Assembly: GCA_003864495.1 (NCBI GenBank)
Contig: PEDN01001376.1
Span: 62,001 to 126,000, forward strand
Length of the DNA: 64,000 nt
Direction: 5' to 3'
From: Nemopilema nomurai
Taxonomy: Eukaryota > Cnidaria > Scyphozoa > Rhizostomeae > Rhizostomatidae
The notes under the pieces were generated by a model. It saw nothing but the letters and a program-made list of their open reading frames with translations, was not told the DNA's origin and did not search any database. Both the position numbers and the translations under genes were made by a program. Positions 9,901 through 21,800 of this stretch are shown here, one piece after another. Position 1 is the stretch's first letter, and each line of letters starts with the position of its first letter.

Positions 9901-11398
9901 TATGGCACGCCAAACCCGTCAAAAGTATTCAGAATTTTGTTGACTGTTGAAATTTGGTTGTTTAGTTCCTGAGATTTGTTTTCTATTACTATGCTTAGTT
10001 TTTGTAATCCGAATTTGTGATTGCCAAATTTTCAAATTCTGATGTCGAATTTCCAAATTATCCCGAACGAGGCTGCGTGCAAAACTGAAGGGAGGGCACA
10101 CTGGACGACTTTTATAGATCCTTGCTATCGCTCTTGCAAGGGATCGAACATGCTTTTGAAACAAGAGATGTTAACTGTATAGAATTTGGCGAAAGACAGT
10201 TGCAAATTTACATCCAAATAACTTCTGCTTTCGTCAGTGAGCTCACCCAAAATGGTCACAATCAATTTGCAAACACATTGGAACAACTCGCCTTTAAGCT
10301 CACCTTTCATTACCAAATCATGGATAACATTATTGAAAACAACCAGACTCAGACTCGGAATTACGTGAATCTTCAAAAAGAAAATTCAACTGGTGGAAGG
10401 CCACGCTTTAAGATAGACACAGCAGATGTTTCGTCTCTGAAGGAATTTGGTTTTCTTGGGTTTCCATTGCCCTAATCCTTGGAGTAAGTGAAAGTGCATT
10501 GAGAAGAAGACGTAATGAATTTGGCATTTCATTTGATGACAGTGCTAGTTAGACACTGTTATTAAAAATATTTTAGATAGAACTCCAAATGCTGGCTGGT
10601 GCAACTTTAGTGATGGGGAGTCCTCGCGCCAAAGGATTCTGGAGTCAACGTGCTAGAATGTGTGTGCTAGCCTATCCATTGTAGATGAATGGGGAATAGC
10701 AATAAGGAAACGATTCAGAATAAAAGAAGGTCCCAACTATTTATGGCATATTGACGGCCTAAAAGCTGGTACTGGTGCATAAGGCAACGATGAGGTACCA
10801 GGTCGGTAACTGGATGCATAATTGCTAAAAAAAGGTCTTACAGGCCTGTTGTAAGGCCCTTGATATCTCGCTGGAACTGCTCGGGCCCTGCTGGTGCACC
10901 ACCGCCACTGGTCGCATTATTCATCGCGACTCCTTTTCCTCGAAACAATGTAGTAACTTCATCTTCCACTGATGTTGGTCGTGGCACAGATTCGTGGGCT
11001 TGGCGTCCTTCAGAAGCCAGTGAATTGTACTCAGCAATACGTTGGCAGCAGACATGACGAAGGAAGGACGCGAACAACAACAACGTGGCTGCAGCCTCCT
11101 TGTAGAGGAATGTGTAGCCTCGTTGTGCGAGCAGAGATTTGAAAATCTGATAATCAGACTCTGAAATTTTTACAATCAAAATCTGAAAATTTGACAATCA
11201 GAATTCAAAAATTTGACAATCAGAATGTGAAAATTTGACAAACAGAATTTGAAAATTTGACAGTCAGAATTTGACAATTACTAATTTTGATGACAAAAAC
11301 TATGTATTTTAACAACAAACAAATTTCAGGAACTTAACAACCAAATTTCAACAGTCAACAACAATTTTGATTACTTTTGACGGGTTTGGCGTGCCATA
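9901..11398. mobile_element. Second copy of the defective integrase-type DNA transposon
   Basis: It has the same inverted ends (tatggcacgcc at 9901, complement ending at 11398), the same HTH/integrase fragment (about 10100-10790) and the same minus-strand frame (10838-11197). It arose with the segmental duplication rather than by independent insertion, because the flanks are duplicated as well. Its indels differ from copy 1: the GRPRF segment continues four codons further before the frame breaks at the same T-run (ggttttcttggg). Confidence 0.7.
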
Positions 11399-12407
11399 CC
11401 TATCTCAATCGTCTTGAATGAACAGAATTGTGTCTGTTTTTGTGACCTGAAGTTTTTATTCGTTAGTTCAAATTGTGACGTTCTTTTGGACAACCGCAGA
11501 TCGGAGAAACTTTCTGCTTTGATAATGTAATTTGCTTTGAATTTTTTCTTTTGAAATCCGACTAAGGTTGCAGTTTAAAGAGGTAAGCAAGGTCACGGCA
11601 TTTCTAATCGCGCGCATCGAACATAGTCAAGAGCTAGAATAAATAGAAAGAAAACCATTGTGGCACCATGTAGAACTTAAAAATCGATGCCACCATCTGG
11701 CTAACGCACAAGGATTCGGTAACATCCCATACAGTCATATCTTTACACCCAATGCGGACTGCCTATGAATCCTAGATTATTATTTCGTTGTAATCTGATA
11801 TGAGTAAGTTAAATTGCTAAAGACAATCTGGCTGTATCCGTTTAATTCATTATTGCGCAATCAGTTTCAATTAATCCCGTCCCTGATATTCACCCTGATG
11901 TTGAACACCATCACTATTCAACCCGATGAATGTTCAGATTGAAAATAATTTTGAGGTATTCTTTTTTAACTCTCTTTTGAGAATCAATGAAAATGACAGT
12001 TTATGAACCTTTAACGATATCTTGGAAGTTGAAACTTGAATTTTTATTACTTAAAGACTTTTTAAAAAAATTACTTGTCTTAGCAAAAATGTTACGGTTT
12101 TAAAAAGCGCCGCCCTCATCAGAGTGCCACCTCCGAATAAGTGCCCCATCAAAAGTGCCCCTGGGAGAGCCGACCTTCGTGGAGTACGGTGCTTTGCAAG
12201 AGGGAGACAATGCAGCAAGGGTGGCAGATTTAATCAATTCTCCAAGTATTGCAAGGACAAGAGGCAGGAGAAATTCAAGCCCTAATGAAAGCAAAAGAAA
12301 AGGAAGAAAGTTATTCATTTTCTGAAAACCGACGCCAGCTCTGATTCGTCTTAAGAAGACAAAGTATATGCAATGAATGTTACGAACAAGCCAACGATGT
12401 CTTCTTT
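11399..12407. other. Copy 2 of the unannotated unit segment
   Basis: Second copy of 5064-6071. It contains the shifted version of the small hydrophobic minus-strand frame (12318 to 12100), where one extra base near 12207 destroys the C-terminal half. No other gene seen. Confidence 0.4.
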
Positions 12408-12815
12408 CAAGATGCCATAGGCCAAGATGCCATAGGCCAAGATGCCATAGGCCAAGATGCCATAGGCCAAGATGCCATAGGCCAAGATGCCATAGGCCAA
12501 GATGCCATAGGCCAAGATGCCATAGGCCAAGATGTTGTTGGCCAATATGTCGTAGGACAAGATGTCGTATACCAAGATGCCATAGGCCAAGATGTGCTAT
12601 ATTAAGATGTCATATATCAAGATGTGGTATATCAAGACGTCATAGGCCAAGATGTCGTATACATATATCAAGATGTCGTAGGCTAAGATGCCATAGGCCA
12701 AGATGTCGTAGGCCAAGATGTCGTACAGCAAGATGTCGTATAGCAAGATGTCTTAGGCCAAGATGTTATGTGTGAAGATGTTGTATGCGGAGATGTCGTA
12801 TGCAAAGATGTCGGT
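12408..12815. repeat. 15-bp minisatellite, second complete array
   Basis: About eight perfect ccaagatgccatagg units are followed by diverged units, as at 6072-6530 but with a few units lost (about 50 bases shorter). It separates copy 2 from the truncated copy 3 (12816-13798), which holds only the transporter upstream region. Confidence 0.9.
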
Positions 12816-13798
12816 AGGTCTCCACCACCTGAGCTGATACAGCAAGCCGAGCTGCTAACCCGCCCATGAAATGTTTTGCACAGTTACTTTGGCGGACCAG
12901 ATATTTTCTTGCTCTAATTGACTAGTGTTCGCAATACCACCAAAGCTGACTGCGTTATTTCAAAACTCCCTACTACACTATCTTTTCTATTTACGGTTGC
13001 CCATACCTAGTTGACAAATGACCATTCCTTCATGGAATTTTGCCTTATAATTGTGCAATATAATGGCATGGCTCAAGGGACAAAGTAATATGAGATAGAA
13101 AAAGCGGAATTAGTTTCTGCATACTTAAGGTTACGGTAAACTTTTTCAACACGAAATTTGGTTTTTTCTTCTTAAAAGCCAAACTGTTCATGAAATATGG
13201 GTAAACTATATATCATTCGATGTGCAGCCAGATCAAAGTTATGGAAAGTAATGTTAAATGATATTTTCCAAGCGAATTTGTTGTTTAAAAGTGTGTACCA
13301 CCTTCAAAAGCTATTTTGTACCCTTGCATTTGTGGTAACGCAATCTGACTTATACCAGCAGGAAGTGCAGATCCTAAGCTACCAAAGAATGTTTCAGATT
13401 TTTTAAATCCCTCCCCTTCTTGAAACTATTCCCTGTCGAAAATTGGCAAACAATTTGTCCACCCTCCCGCAGCTGTATTTGGGTGTTAAATACGGACCAC
13501 AGTAAATAAAAAATTTTGAGACACTTTGTTTGCCCAACGTCTGCCCTGGCCGTGTGCAAATCTTTGAGCCATTAGATTGGTTCCTTGGGTACAAAATATT
13601 TTGTTGTTGTACCTGTATGTAGAGGAATTTCGAGTCCGGAGAAAACGGGATTTTGCTAATCGCACTTGCGATGATACACATCGGGATCATTTTACCAACA
13701 ATGTAATCCGGGTCAAATAGCTTAGGTTTGAAGATCAATTACCGTCTTTAAATAAGCACAACAACCCATGGATGCAGAACAATGATAATCGGCTTAAC

Positions 13799-16700
13799 AG
13801 GTCGAGGGATTTGAAAACCGCTGCTAGAAACTTTGATAAGAAAATTATGGAAACCTTCGTTGATGCGGGATTTCTCCATTTACAAAACTTCTTCTAGCTT
13901 CAAACATGGTATCATTATGTACCTAATTAATTCGGCTATCAGAATTTCAAGAAATCGAAAAATGGATGTTTCGTCCGACACTACTCAGAGTATGCAAACG
14001 TCGGATAATAACAAAAAGCTGACCGAATATATAGCCAGATGCGGATCGAAAACACTAGAGGGTGATAAGCAGATCGCGTGATTGGTTATAATTGACCAAG
14101 CCCTTAATTAAGTAAAACTGAAAACATCCCTTTCAAAAAGTATTGCTTATTTGCATCCATTTTCATGTGCAAAATTCGATTTAGCTACTATGAAAAGTTG
14201 CATATACCAATACAACTGACAAGATTAACAAGGAGGCCTAGTAAAAAGTCTGTCGCAACCAAAGATCTATCAGACTTTTTAGAGTAAACTTGCAATCGAG
14301 TGATCACCAAATGCCATCACCGCATTTTCGGACAACATACATTTAGGTAAAGGCAGTCTTGTGACATTTTTAAGTTACATGTTGCCTCAAGTATTTCAGA
14401 AGATTCGCAGAATATTTGCTGTTCGAAGAACTTTGCTTTATAGACCAATACTATTGACCACAAATGATCACTTTTGATGGAGACTTAACGGGCCAAGTTG
14501 ATCATACCATACTATTATCTTTCGAAAATTCATACCAAACGAAGAGCTAGAGCAAGCTTTGATAGGTGGGTTTAAAAAGTGACAATAAATACTTAACGCT
14601 TTACGCAATGCCGATACCACATGAAAATTCACGCTATTTTCTTCGTTCATCAATGTCAGTGGCAAACCTTCGGTTTTCACATTTGTGAGAGCTTTTAGAT
14701 TTATCTTCGAAAAGGGGGCTAAAGCCACCACTCCTAGCCCAATGGCTGCGCGGGTCCCTGGATGAAAACGATAATGTTTGAACCATTTGGATTCGCACAA
14801 ATATTAAAACATTAAAGTATCCTTTAAAAAATATTAGACCACCCGCCACTGATCTTCCATTACACAATTCATCCTTGAGCCCTCTACCACCAAACGAAAG
14901 TGAAAAAATCGTTGAATTTCTAATTATTCCTAAATGCACTTCTCCTCTCAGGTCTGTGTTGGGTTGGCTGTAGCTACGAATCACATCGGGACTCAGATCC
15001 AGTTCATTTTCGAACCTCCCACAATTTAAATACACCAAAACTACTCAATGTGGAACAATTGAAACGACAAGAAACCTCGTAAACTCTCTTAACTTCTAAG
15101 GCATTGTCTAAGTTTTTAAACTTTGGCGGGAAAAATAAGCGTCATCAAGACTTGACGCCATCTTTGTTTTCGTGTTTTAATTTAAGTTTTTAATCAGATA
15201 AAATACCTCCGCTTTCTGTGAACTTAGTTCTGAATTTGCTTTAACATTATGCATGTCAAATACAGCAAAAATGATAACATCCAAATGAAAACAACTAGCT
15301 AGTAAAAAATCTCATGCCACGTTACGCTCACAAATTAGCAAGACAGGTTGCCTGCCAAACAGATTCCCATGCCGACAACCTACCTTTACGTGTTTAAATG
15401 TAGGCCAATAATTGGCTCACGAATCCATGCTGTTGTCATACCCGTGGCGTGCTCCCTCGTCAATGAAACTTCAAAGTTGCTTCAACTTGAACTGTAATAT
15501 TTCGCCTTGATGAGAATGGTCAAATAAGAGTCGATCGTTGGCGATAGCATAGTTCTTCAAGAATTATACGTCTAGGTCGGAGCACTGTCTTGATAATAAA
15601 CGGACTTGTTCCCTTCCTATAAACTTCAGCAAGGGATATGCAGTGCTGCAGCAAACGAATAAGCAGCTGATTTTCGTGCAAGGATTTTGGATTCCTGCAT
15701 GCCATTTTCGAAGTAACTCTCATCTTAGGCCGCCTGGCTGCCAGCCAAATGATTCGCTAGTCCAATGGCAGAATCCGAAAAACTCTCCGGAATGCATGAC
15801 AAGAATCCCCAACATACCCAACGCCCAGCGATATAGTTATTGTTTTGTTTCATTCATTGATTAATTCAACTTCTTGCTCCCTTGTGAATGCTGCGTATCA
15901 CTTCATACCGCAATACACGCGCCATTTTGAATCTGCAGCAATGTGCAATGAAAGTACCATAGACTGCCTGTAAATATCATTGGGCCATTGGGAATTGGAT
16001 CTCTTGGGAAAAAACACTTCATCAGCATAAAAATTTTGCTCAGGGCGAAACACAGAAGACAATAAGAAACGGCCAAAGGATCCTTCGCAGATTTATTGCG
16101 TTTCCTTATAAAGAAATCAAAATTTTACAAAATGCTTTAGAAAACATAACAAACTTTTGCTGATTTCTATTTAGCAAAACGAAATGTCGCAATGGTACAA
16201 AAGTAAAATCTACGATATAAAATCAAAAAAGTCGACAAATCCGGTAAAAATCGGCGACAATCTGTAGACGTGTGTCAAAAGCTTCATTGCCAATGTTACG
16301 CAAAGTTCATAGTCACTTGAAGGGCGGGTTGGGAATATTGATTCCAAAAAGGCAAAGGTACTACCAAGGGCGACCGTTGCTATGTAAAACCTGGTCACCA
16401 ACAGGGTAATGTGTTCTACCAACTCACACAATCACTTTCAAGGGCTCGCACAATCACTTAGCAATCTCTTGCAATGGCCTAAATGCATAAGGCCCCAACT
16501 GATGTCTACAGATGCCACCGAAAAGACAAACCTAAAACAACTTTTGCCACTTTTGTCTCACTACTTGAAATTTAATGGACGTTAAACCAAGATAGGAGAC
16601 TAGAATTAGCTGATTTGATGTAACCTCAGATTGGGTGGATAGAGGAATGGAGCTTCAAAAGCTTTGTCATTTTGGAGGAAACTATTAATGCGTTGTATCT

Positions 16701-16968
16701 CGTCAAAGAACAATTCAAGTTAGCATTAGTATAAAAGTAGTTTTTGGTTTTCCTTAAACGACAAGTCCAGTAAAAGGTATAACAAAAATAAAAATCTAAA
16801 AAATGAGTGTTCTAGCCACTTTATAAGTACAATGACGTAAAAATGGTGTAAAAGAATCTAAAAATAGTAAGAGACACGTGCAGACACTAAAAGTCTAGAA
16901 GGAGGAGGTAAAGAACTAAGTTAGCATTGAATGAAAGAGACAATAGGAAGTTCCGCATCTTGGCATCT
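13799..16968. other. Gene-poor interval between tandem array and satellite
   Basis: I see no supported gene in about 3.2 kb. Short frames at 13962-14081 (+), 14634-15038 (-, no ATG at its start), 15520-15723 (-, ATG) and 16210-16431 (-) have no family features or clear splice context. No tRNA, rRNA or terminal inverted repeats were noticed. Confidence 0.4.
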
Positions 16969-16972
16969 GGTT

Positions 16973-18463
16973 ACGAATCATATCGAGTAGATTCGAATCA
17001 TTTCGAGTAGATTCGAATCATATCGAGTAGATTCCAATCAAATCGAGTAGATTCGAATCATATCGAGTAGATTCGAATCATATCGAGTAGATTCGAATCA
17101 TTTCGAGTAGATTCGAATCATATCGAGTAGACTCGAATCATATCGAGTAGACTCGAATCATATCGAGTAGATTCAAATCAAATCGAGTAGATTCGAATCA
17201 TATCGAGTAGATTCGAATCATATCGAGTAGACTCGAATCATAATGAGTAGATTCGAATCATATCGAGTAGACTCGAATCATTTCGAGTAGATTCGAATCA
17301 TATCGAGTAGATTCGAATCAAATCGAGTAGATTCGAATCAAATCGAGTAGATTCGAATCATATCGAGTAGATTCGAATCAAATCGAGTAGATTCGAATCA
17401 AATCGAGTAGACTCGAATCATATCGAGTAGATTCGAATCATATCGAGTAGACTCGAATCATATCGAGTAGATTCGAATCATATCGAGTAGACTCGAATCA
17501 TATCGAGTAGACTCGAATCATATCGAGTAGATTCGAATCAAATCGAGTAGATTCGAATCATATCGAGTAGACTCGAATCATATCGAGTAGATTCGAATCA
17601 AATCGAGTAGATTCGAATCAAATCGAGTAGATTCGAATCATATCGAGTAGATTCGAATCAAATCGAGTAGATTCGAATCAAATCGAGTAGACTCGAATCA
17701 TATCGAGTGGATTCGAATCATATCGAGTAGACTCGAATCATATCGAGTAGATTCGAATCATATCAAGTAGACTCGAATCATTTCGAGTAGATTCGAATCA
17801 TATCGAGTAGATTCGAATCATATCGAGTAGATCCGAATCAAATCGAGTAGATTCGAATCAAATCGAGTAGATTCGAATCATATCGAGTAGATTCGAATCA
17901 AATCGAGTAGATTCGAATCAAATCGAGTAGACTCGAATCATATCGAGTAGATTCGAATCATATCGAGTAGACTCGAATCATATCGAGTAGATTCGAATCA
18001 TATCGAGTAGACTCGAATCATATCGAGTAGACTCGAATCATATCGAGTAGATTCGAATCAAATCGAGTAGATTCGAATCATATCGAGTAGACTCGAATCA
18101 TATCGAGTAGATTCGAATCAAATCGAGTAGATTCGAATCAATCGAGTAGATTCGAATCATATCGAGTAGATTCGAATCAAATCGAGTAGATTCGAATCAA
18201 ATCGAGTAGACTCGAATCATATCGAGTAGATTCGAATCATATCGAGTAGACTCGAATCATATCGAGTAGATTCGAATCATATCGAGTAGACTCGAATCAT
18301 TTCGAGTAGATTCGAATCATATCGAGTAGACTCGAATCATATCGAGTAGATTCGAATCATATCGAGTAGATTCAATAATCGAGTAGATTCGAATCATATC
18401 GAGTAGATTCGAATCATATCGAGTAGATTCGAATCATATCGAGTAGATTCGAATCGATTCGAA
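16973..18463. repeat. 20-bp satellite with higher-order structure
   Basis: About 74 tandem copies of attcgaatcatatcgagtag. Units vary at two sites: attcg or actcg, and a linker of tat, aat or ttt. The period is exact over most of the array; short units occur near 18141 (19 bp) and 18371. The order of variants from 17361 to 17800 (22 units) repeats at 17881-18320, a shift of 520 bp or 26 units, so the array amplified in blocks. The unit contains the palindrome attcgaat. It lies about 360 bases downstream of the laminin stop codon. Confidence 0.95.
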
Positions 18464-18820
18464 AGCTATTAAGACCAGCTATATTAAATATAGCTGCAGC
18501 AATAAACAAAACTTAGACCCTGTTCAAACGACTGTATTGATTCAGAATCGTCTTTGGATTGGGGTTAAAGGGGTTTCCATAGTCTAACCTATTGCTTGAT
18601 TTGACCAAAGAGATCCTTTTCAAGGTAGGCGATTTTAGATTCTGTGAAAATGCTTAACATTGAATATAAATGAGCCTTCATAACAGGGTCTATCAACGAG
18701 TTTCCTTTTAACAACTCTTTGTAACGGAAATTCTACAGCATATTGGAAAAATAAGATGCAAAAATAGAAACATTAATCACTTAAAAAAAAGATGGAAATA
18801 GGGAAGAAACAAATCTACTT
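18464..18820 (-). other. Probable laminin 3' UTR and satellite edge
   Basis: This sequence follows the laminin stop codon on the minus strand. I find no AATAAA on the minus strand in this stretch, so the cleavage site is unknown and the transcript could run into the satellite. Beside the satellite edge is the palindrome agctatattaaatatagct (about 18477-18496). Confidence 0.4.
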
Positions 18821-21800
18821 TTATTCACTGCACCCAGAATGGGCTAAACCAACTGGAACGATGCTGCTTGTCTTGTCTTTTCCATCAGACTCGTACTTGA
18901 GAATACAACCAACAAAGGATTTGCTTGATGTCAAACCAAAGGTCGACTGGCTCGGATCTGTGAAGACAAAACTTCACAATAGCAAGAGGGTCATTCCATG
19001 TCAAAGGGGGATGGGCATGTCACCTAGAATTGGCTCATTTTGGAAGGTGAAGTGGATATCATTTGGCAAATACAAATGAAAATCTAGCTCCTCGCACGCC
19101 CATTTTCCTCCTTTCAAGTACTGCTATCGTCACATGGTTTTCGATCCCCTTTCTTAAGCTTTTGTATTTATTTGATTTCTCGCCCGATTTATCTACACTG
19201 AAGATGACTCCTGACTGAGTCGAAACGTTTGGCAGTGTCGTAATTGGCCAATGTCACAATACGGATATGTCGATTGGCTAGCGTCTTTTTTACAGATTTG
19301 TCCTTGATTATGTCGTTCATGTAATTGGATTCGCCTATTTTACTAAGGAATTGTCGATTGCAACATGGACTTTTTGTTTGTCTTTGTCCTTGTCATCAAG
19401 TTCTTTAATAAGCAGTTTTTCCCGAAATCCAAATCCACCAAATGAAAATTGCTTTTGAAAATTCTCTTTGGTTGTCAATTCAGTTGGAAGTTTTGGTGGT
19501 AGCCATTATTTTTACAATGTCGGTCATCTCGGATTTTTCTGTCAATATTCAACTTGCTAAATAAATGAGTAACATACATCCACACCAAAATCCCAGAGAA
19601 TGGCAACAAGCAGACAAAGAAGTGGCCAGTTTAATAAACAATAGAAGAGATGTGATTGGCAACCTAATGACCAATCAACACCCACTGTCACAATCACAAT
19701 CACACCTCCTTAAAAAGAATTTAGCTAAAAAGACCAAATCTTTCTGTCTAGATAGAAATTCATCATTATTGAATAAGCCACTTGAATAAGCAACTTGTAA
19801 AAAGTTTAATGAAATATGGTTTTGAGCTTTATTACTGGTGCATTCAGTTTCCTTTGCTCACTGAATAAAGAGCGGCGCAAATGGCCATTTTACCCATGTA
19901 ACCAACATTACCCTGTAGAATTCCTTCTCTGTAAGAGGTGGACATGGATTAAAGGTAAGTGATTATACACAAACAATTGAAGCAAGATGCAATCCCTTGA
20001 TGCTTTAATTAATTCTAAGGGTAATATTTAAACTTGTCAAGTACTAGAGTCTGGAACTAACGGACACTAACCTATTTAAATCTAATCCCTTTTGTATTCA
20101 ATTCATTCGTTTTCGTTCCGTGTTCGTGTTCATTCCGTATGACACGTTCCGCAACCTACACTTTCTACGTTTTCACGTGTATCGTTCTAAGAATATGACA
20201 AGTTTATAGCCACGAATCATCGTCTCTCTCTGTGGTTCACAAAACTAGTAAAAAATAAGAGACATACCTATGCCGCCAAAGTAAGCTGGGTTTGAGCCTG
20301 TATCAACTGAAGATGACCCAGCCTTTCCGGTGACAACCACAGGAGGCAGGGAGTCGACCGTTAGCGTAACTTTCCTTCCTTCTTTCAGTACTGATATCAC
20401 GTGCGTCTTTCCATCGCAAAGCGTTGTGTGCGGTTGTGGCGAAACAGTGGTCTCGTAAGAGCCGGCTCCGTTTTGCACAGTCACGCGAACCTGTGAATTC
20501 GGATTTTAATAAACATTTACTGCAATCGATTCAGAACGTTCTGCTAACAACCGTTCTAGGGATAGGAATGACATACTTCCGTAAAATGTGTTGTAGATGT
20601 AGCACCTTACTTATCAAGTGTCCTAAAATGGGGCTGCAAACAGGGAAAATAATTCCAAAATTTTTTAGAGAAAAACAATGACCCAGATAACTACATTATG
20701 TAAATAAGAAAAAGAAATTTTTTTTGACAAATTCTTCTGGTTCTTCTGGCAGGGTCAGAGTTGGCTATAATTTTAGAAAATGGCTACTCTCTAAAGTAAA
20801 ATACAAAGACCTTTAAAAAGCCAACATAACATACATTTCCGTTTACTAATTCAATTCCCAGGTAATCAAACTGTCTCCTTCCCAAGTAAAACAAGATGCC
20901 ATCCTTGGATCTTGGCCTAATTGTAAGCTTGATATTTGCGTTCTTTCCAACATTCTCACCGTCTGAAAAGATAAGAATCAGTCCATAAGAAAAAAACAAT
21001 TTTATCAGGCATTATGCGAAAAAGATAGAATTGCTCGGAGTATGGTCACAAGCCTAAGAAAAAACAGGCATATTCCCGAATCAAAACCCCACCAAGCTAA
21101 GACGAAAATTCGCTTTAAGAAGATCATTTACATGAAGGGCACAGATGAAATACTCAGAGACTTCTGTGGTTCATGGACGGACTTTCTGTCTAAACGCAAA
21201 AGTCACTTTTGTTCTGTATGCAACAGAATCCAATTGGTCTTGGTTACTAAGTAGTGGTTTTTGAGAGCCAAGGAAACTTGAAAAAACCACTCTTGTAAGG
21301 GGTTTGTCTAGACATAGATCTAGACATAAACAAAGTTATGGACTCAAAGAACTTCATACACATTTCCTGATGGGCCTATGCAAGACGGGAAATCTAGTTT
21401 ACAAGATTATTTCTGGTTTGACCAAAAATAAAGGGATGCAAGAGCACATGAACACATAAACGGTTTTTTCCAAAAAAGACAAGAAATGCTTCAAGTTACT
21501 ATGTGCGCTTAAGCCCCGGCAAAACGACTGGACATTTTCACTGAACATGCACTGGACAAATGTCCAGCGTAAATGTTGCGTCGCTTTGCCACCTTGTCCA
21601 GTCTTGTTCAGTGATGTTGAGTGTTGTTCAGTCGATTTTGAAGGTAATCAAAAATGTTCAGTGGACAGGATTAAAGTTCTTTTGTTCATAGATGTTATCA
21701 AAGGCGCCGACTTTTATTTTTCCCAGGGGGGGCTCAAAATTTAAATTAAAAAAAATTTAAAAAAGTTAAAAGGTAGAGAAATTACCTGTCGCTTTAATAA

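Larger units (their letters stand above)
1..13798. repeat. 6.3-kb tandem segmental repeat: two copies and one truncated copy
   Basis: The same block recurs head to tail. The offset from copy 1 to copy 2 is about 6,366 bp (MFS start codons at 1238 and 7605), and from copy 2 to copy 3 about 6,289 bp (shared minisatellite edge at 6527 and 12816). Copy 1 is already under way at position 1. Copy 3 stops abruptly at about 13798, just before the transporter gene would begin, and joins unrelated sequence. Copies look nearly identical by eye, and differences are dominated by small indels. Copy 2 is often the shorter one, for example 8-base net loss around 9065-9100. Copy 3 has a private insertion near 13044-13070. 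The block is either a young tandem duplication or partly an assembly product; indel-rich, substitution-poor divergence is typical of noisy long-read consensus. Confidence 0.9.

Noticed and set aside
14634..15038. 134-codon minus-strand frame
   Set aside because: Begins at TTG, no family motif, no splice partner; length is possible by chance in this sequence.
16973..18463. CRISPR array
   Set aside because: Units are contiguous with no unique spacers, and the context is an animal gene; it is a satellite.
18991..19012. Shared gggtca-tccatgtcaaa string with 58423-58440
   Set aside because: Only about 18 bases match and flanks differ; too short to call a repeat family.
19840..19926. Alternative last laminin exon ([20 protein letters not shown] then stop)
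   Set aside because: It joins in phase only with a second-choice acceptor and lacks the final GC and Cys of an LG module, which the exon at 18957-18821 supplies.
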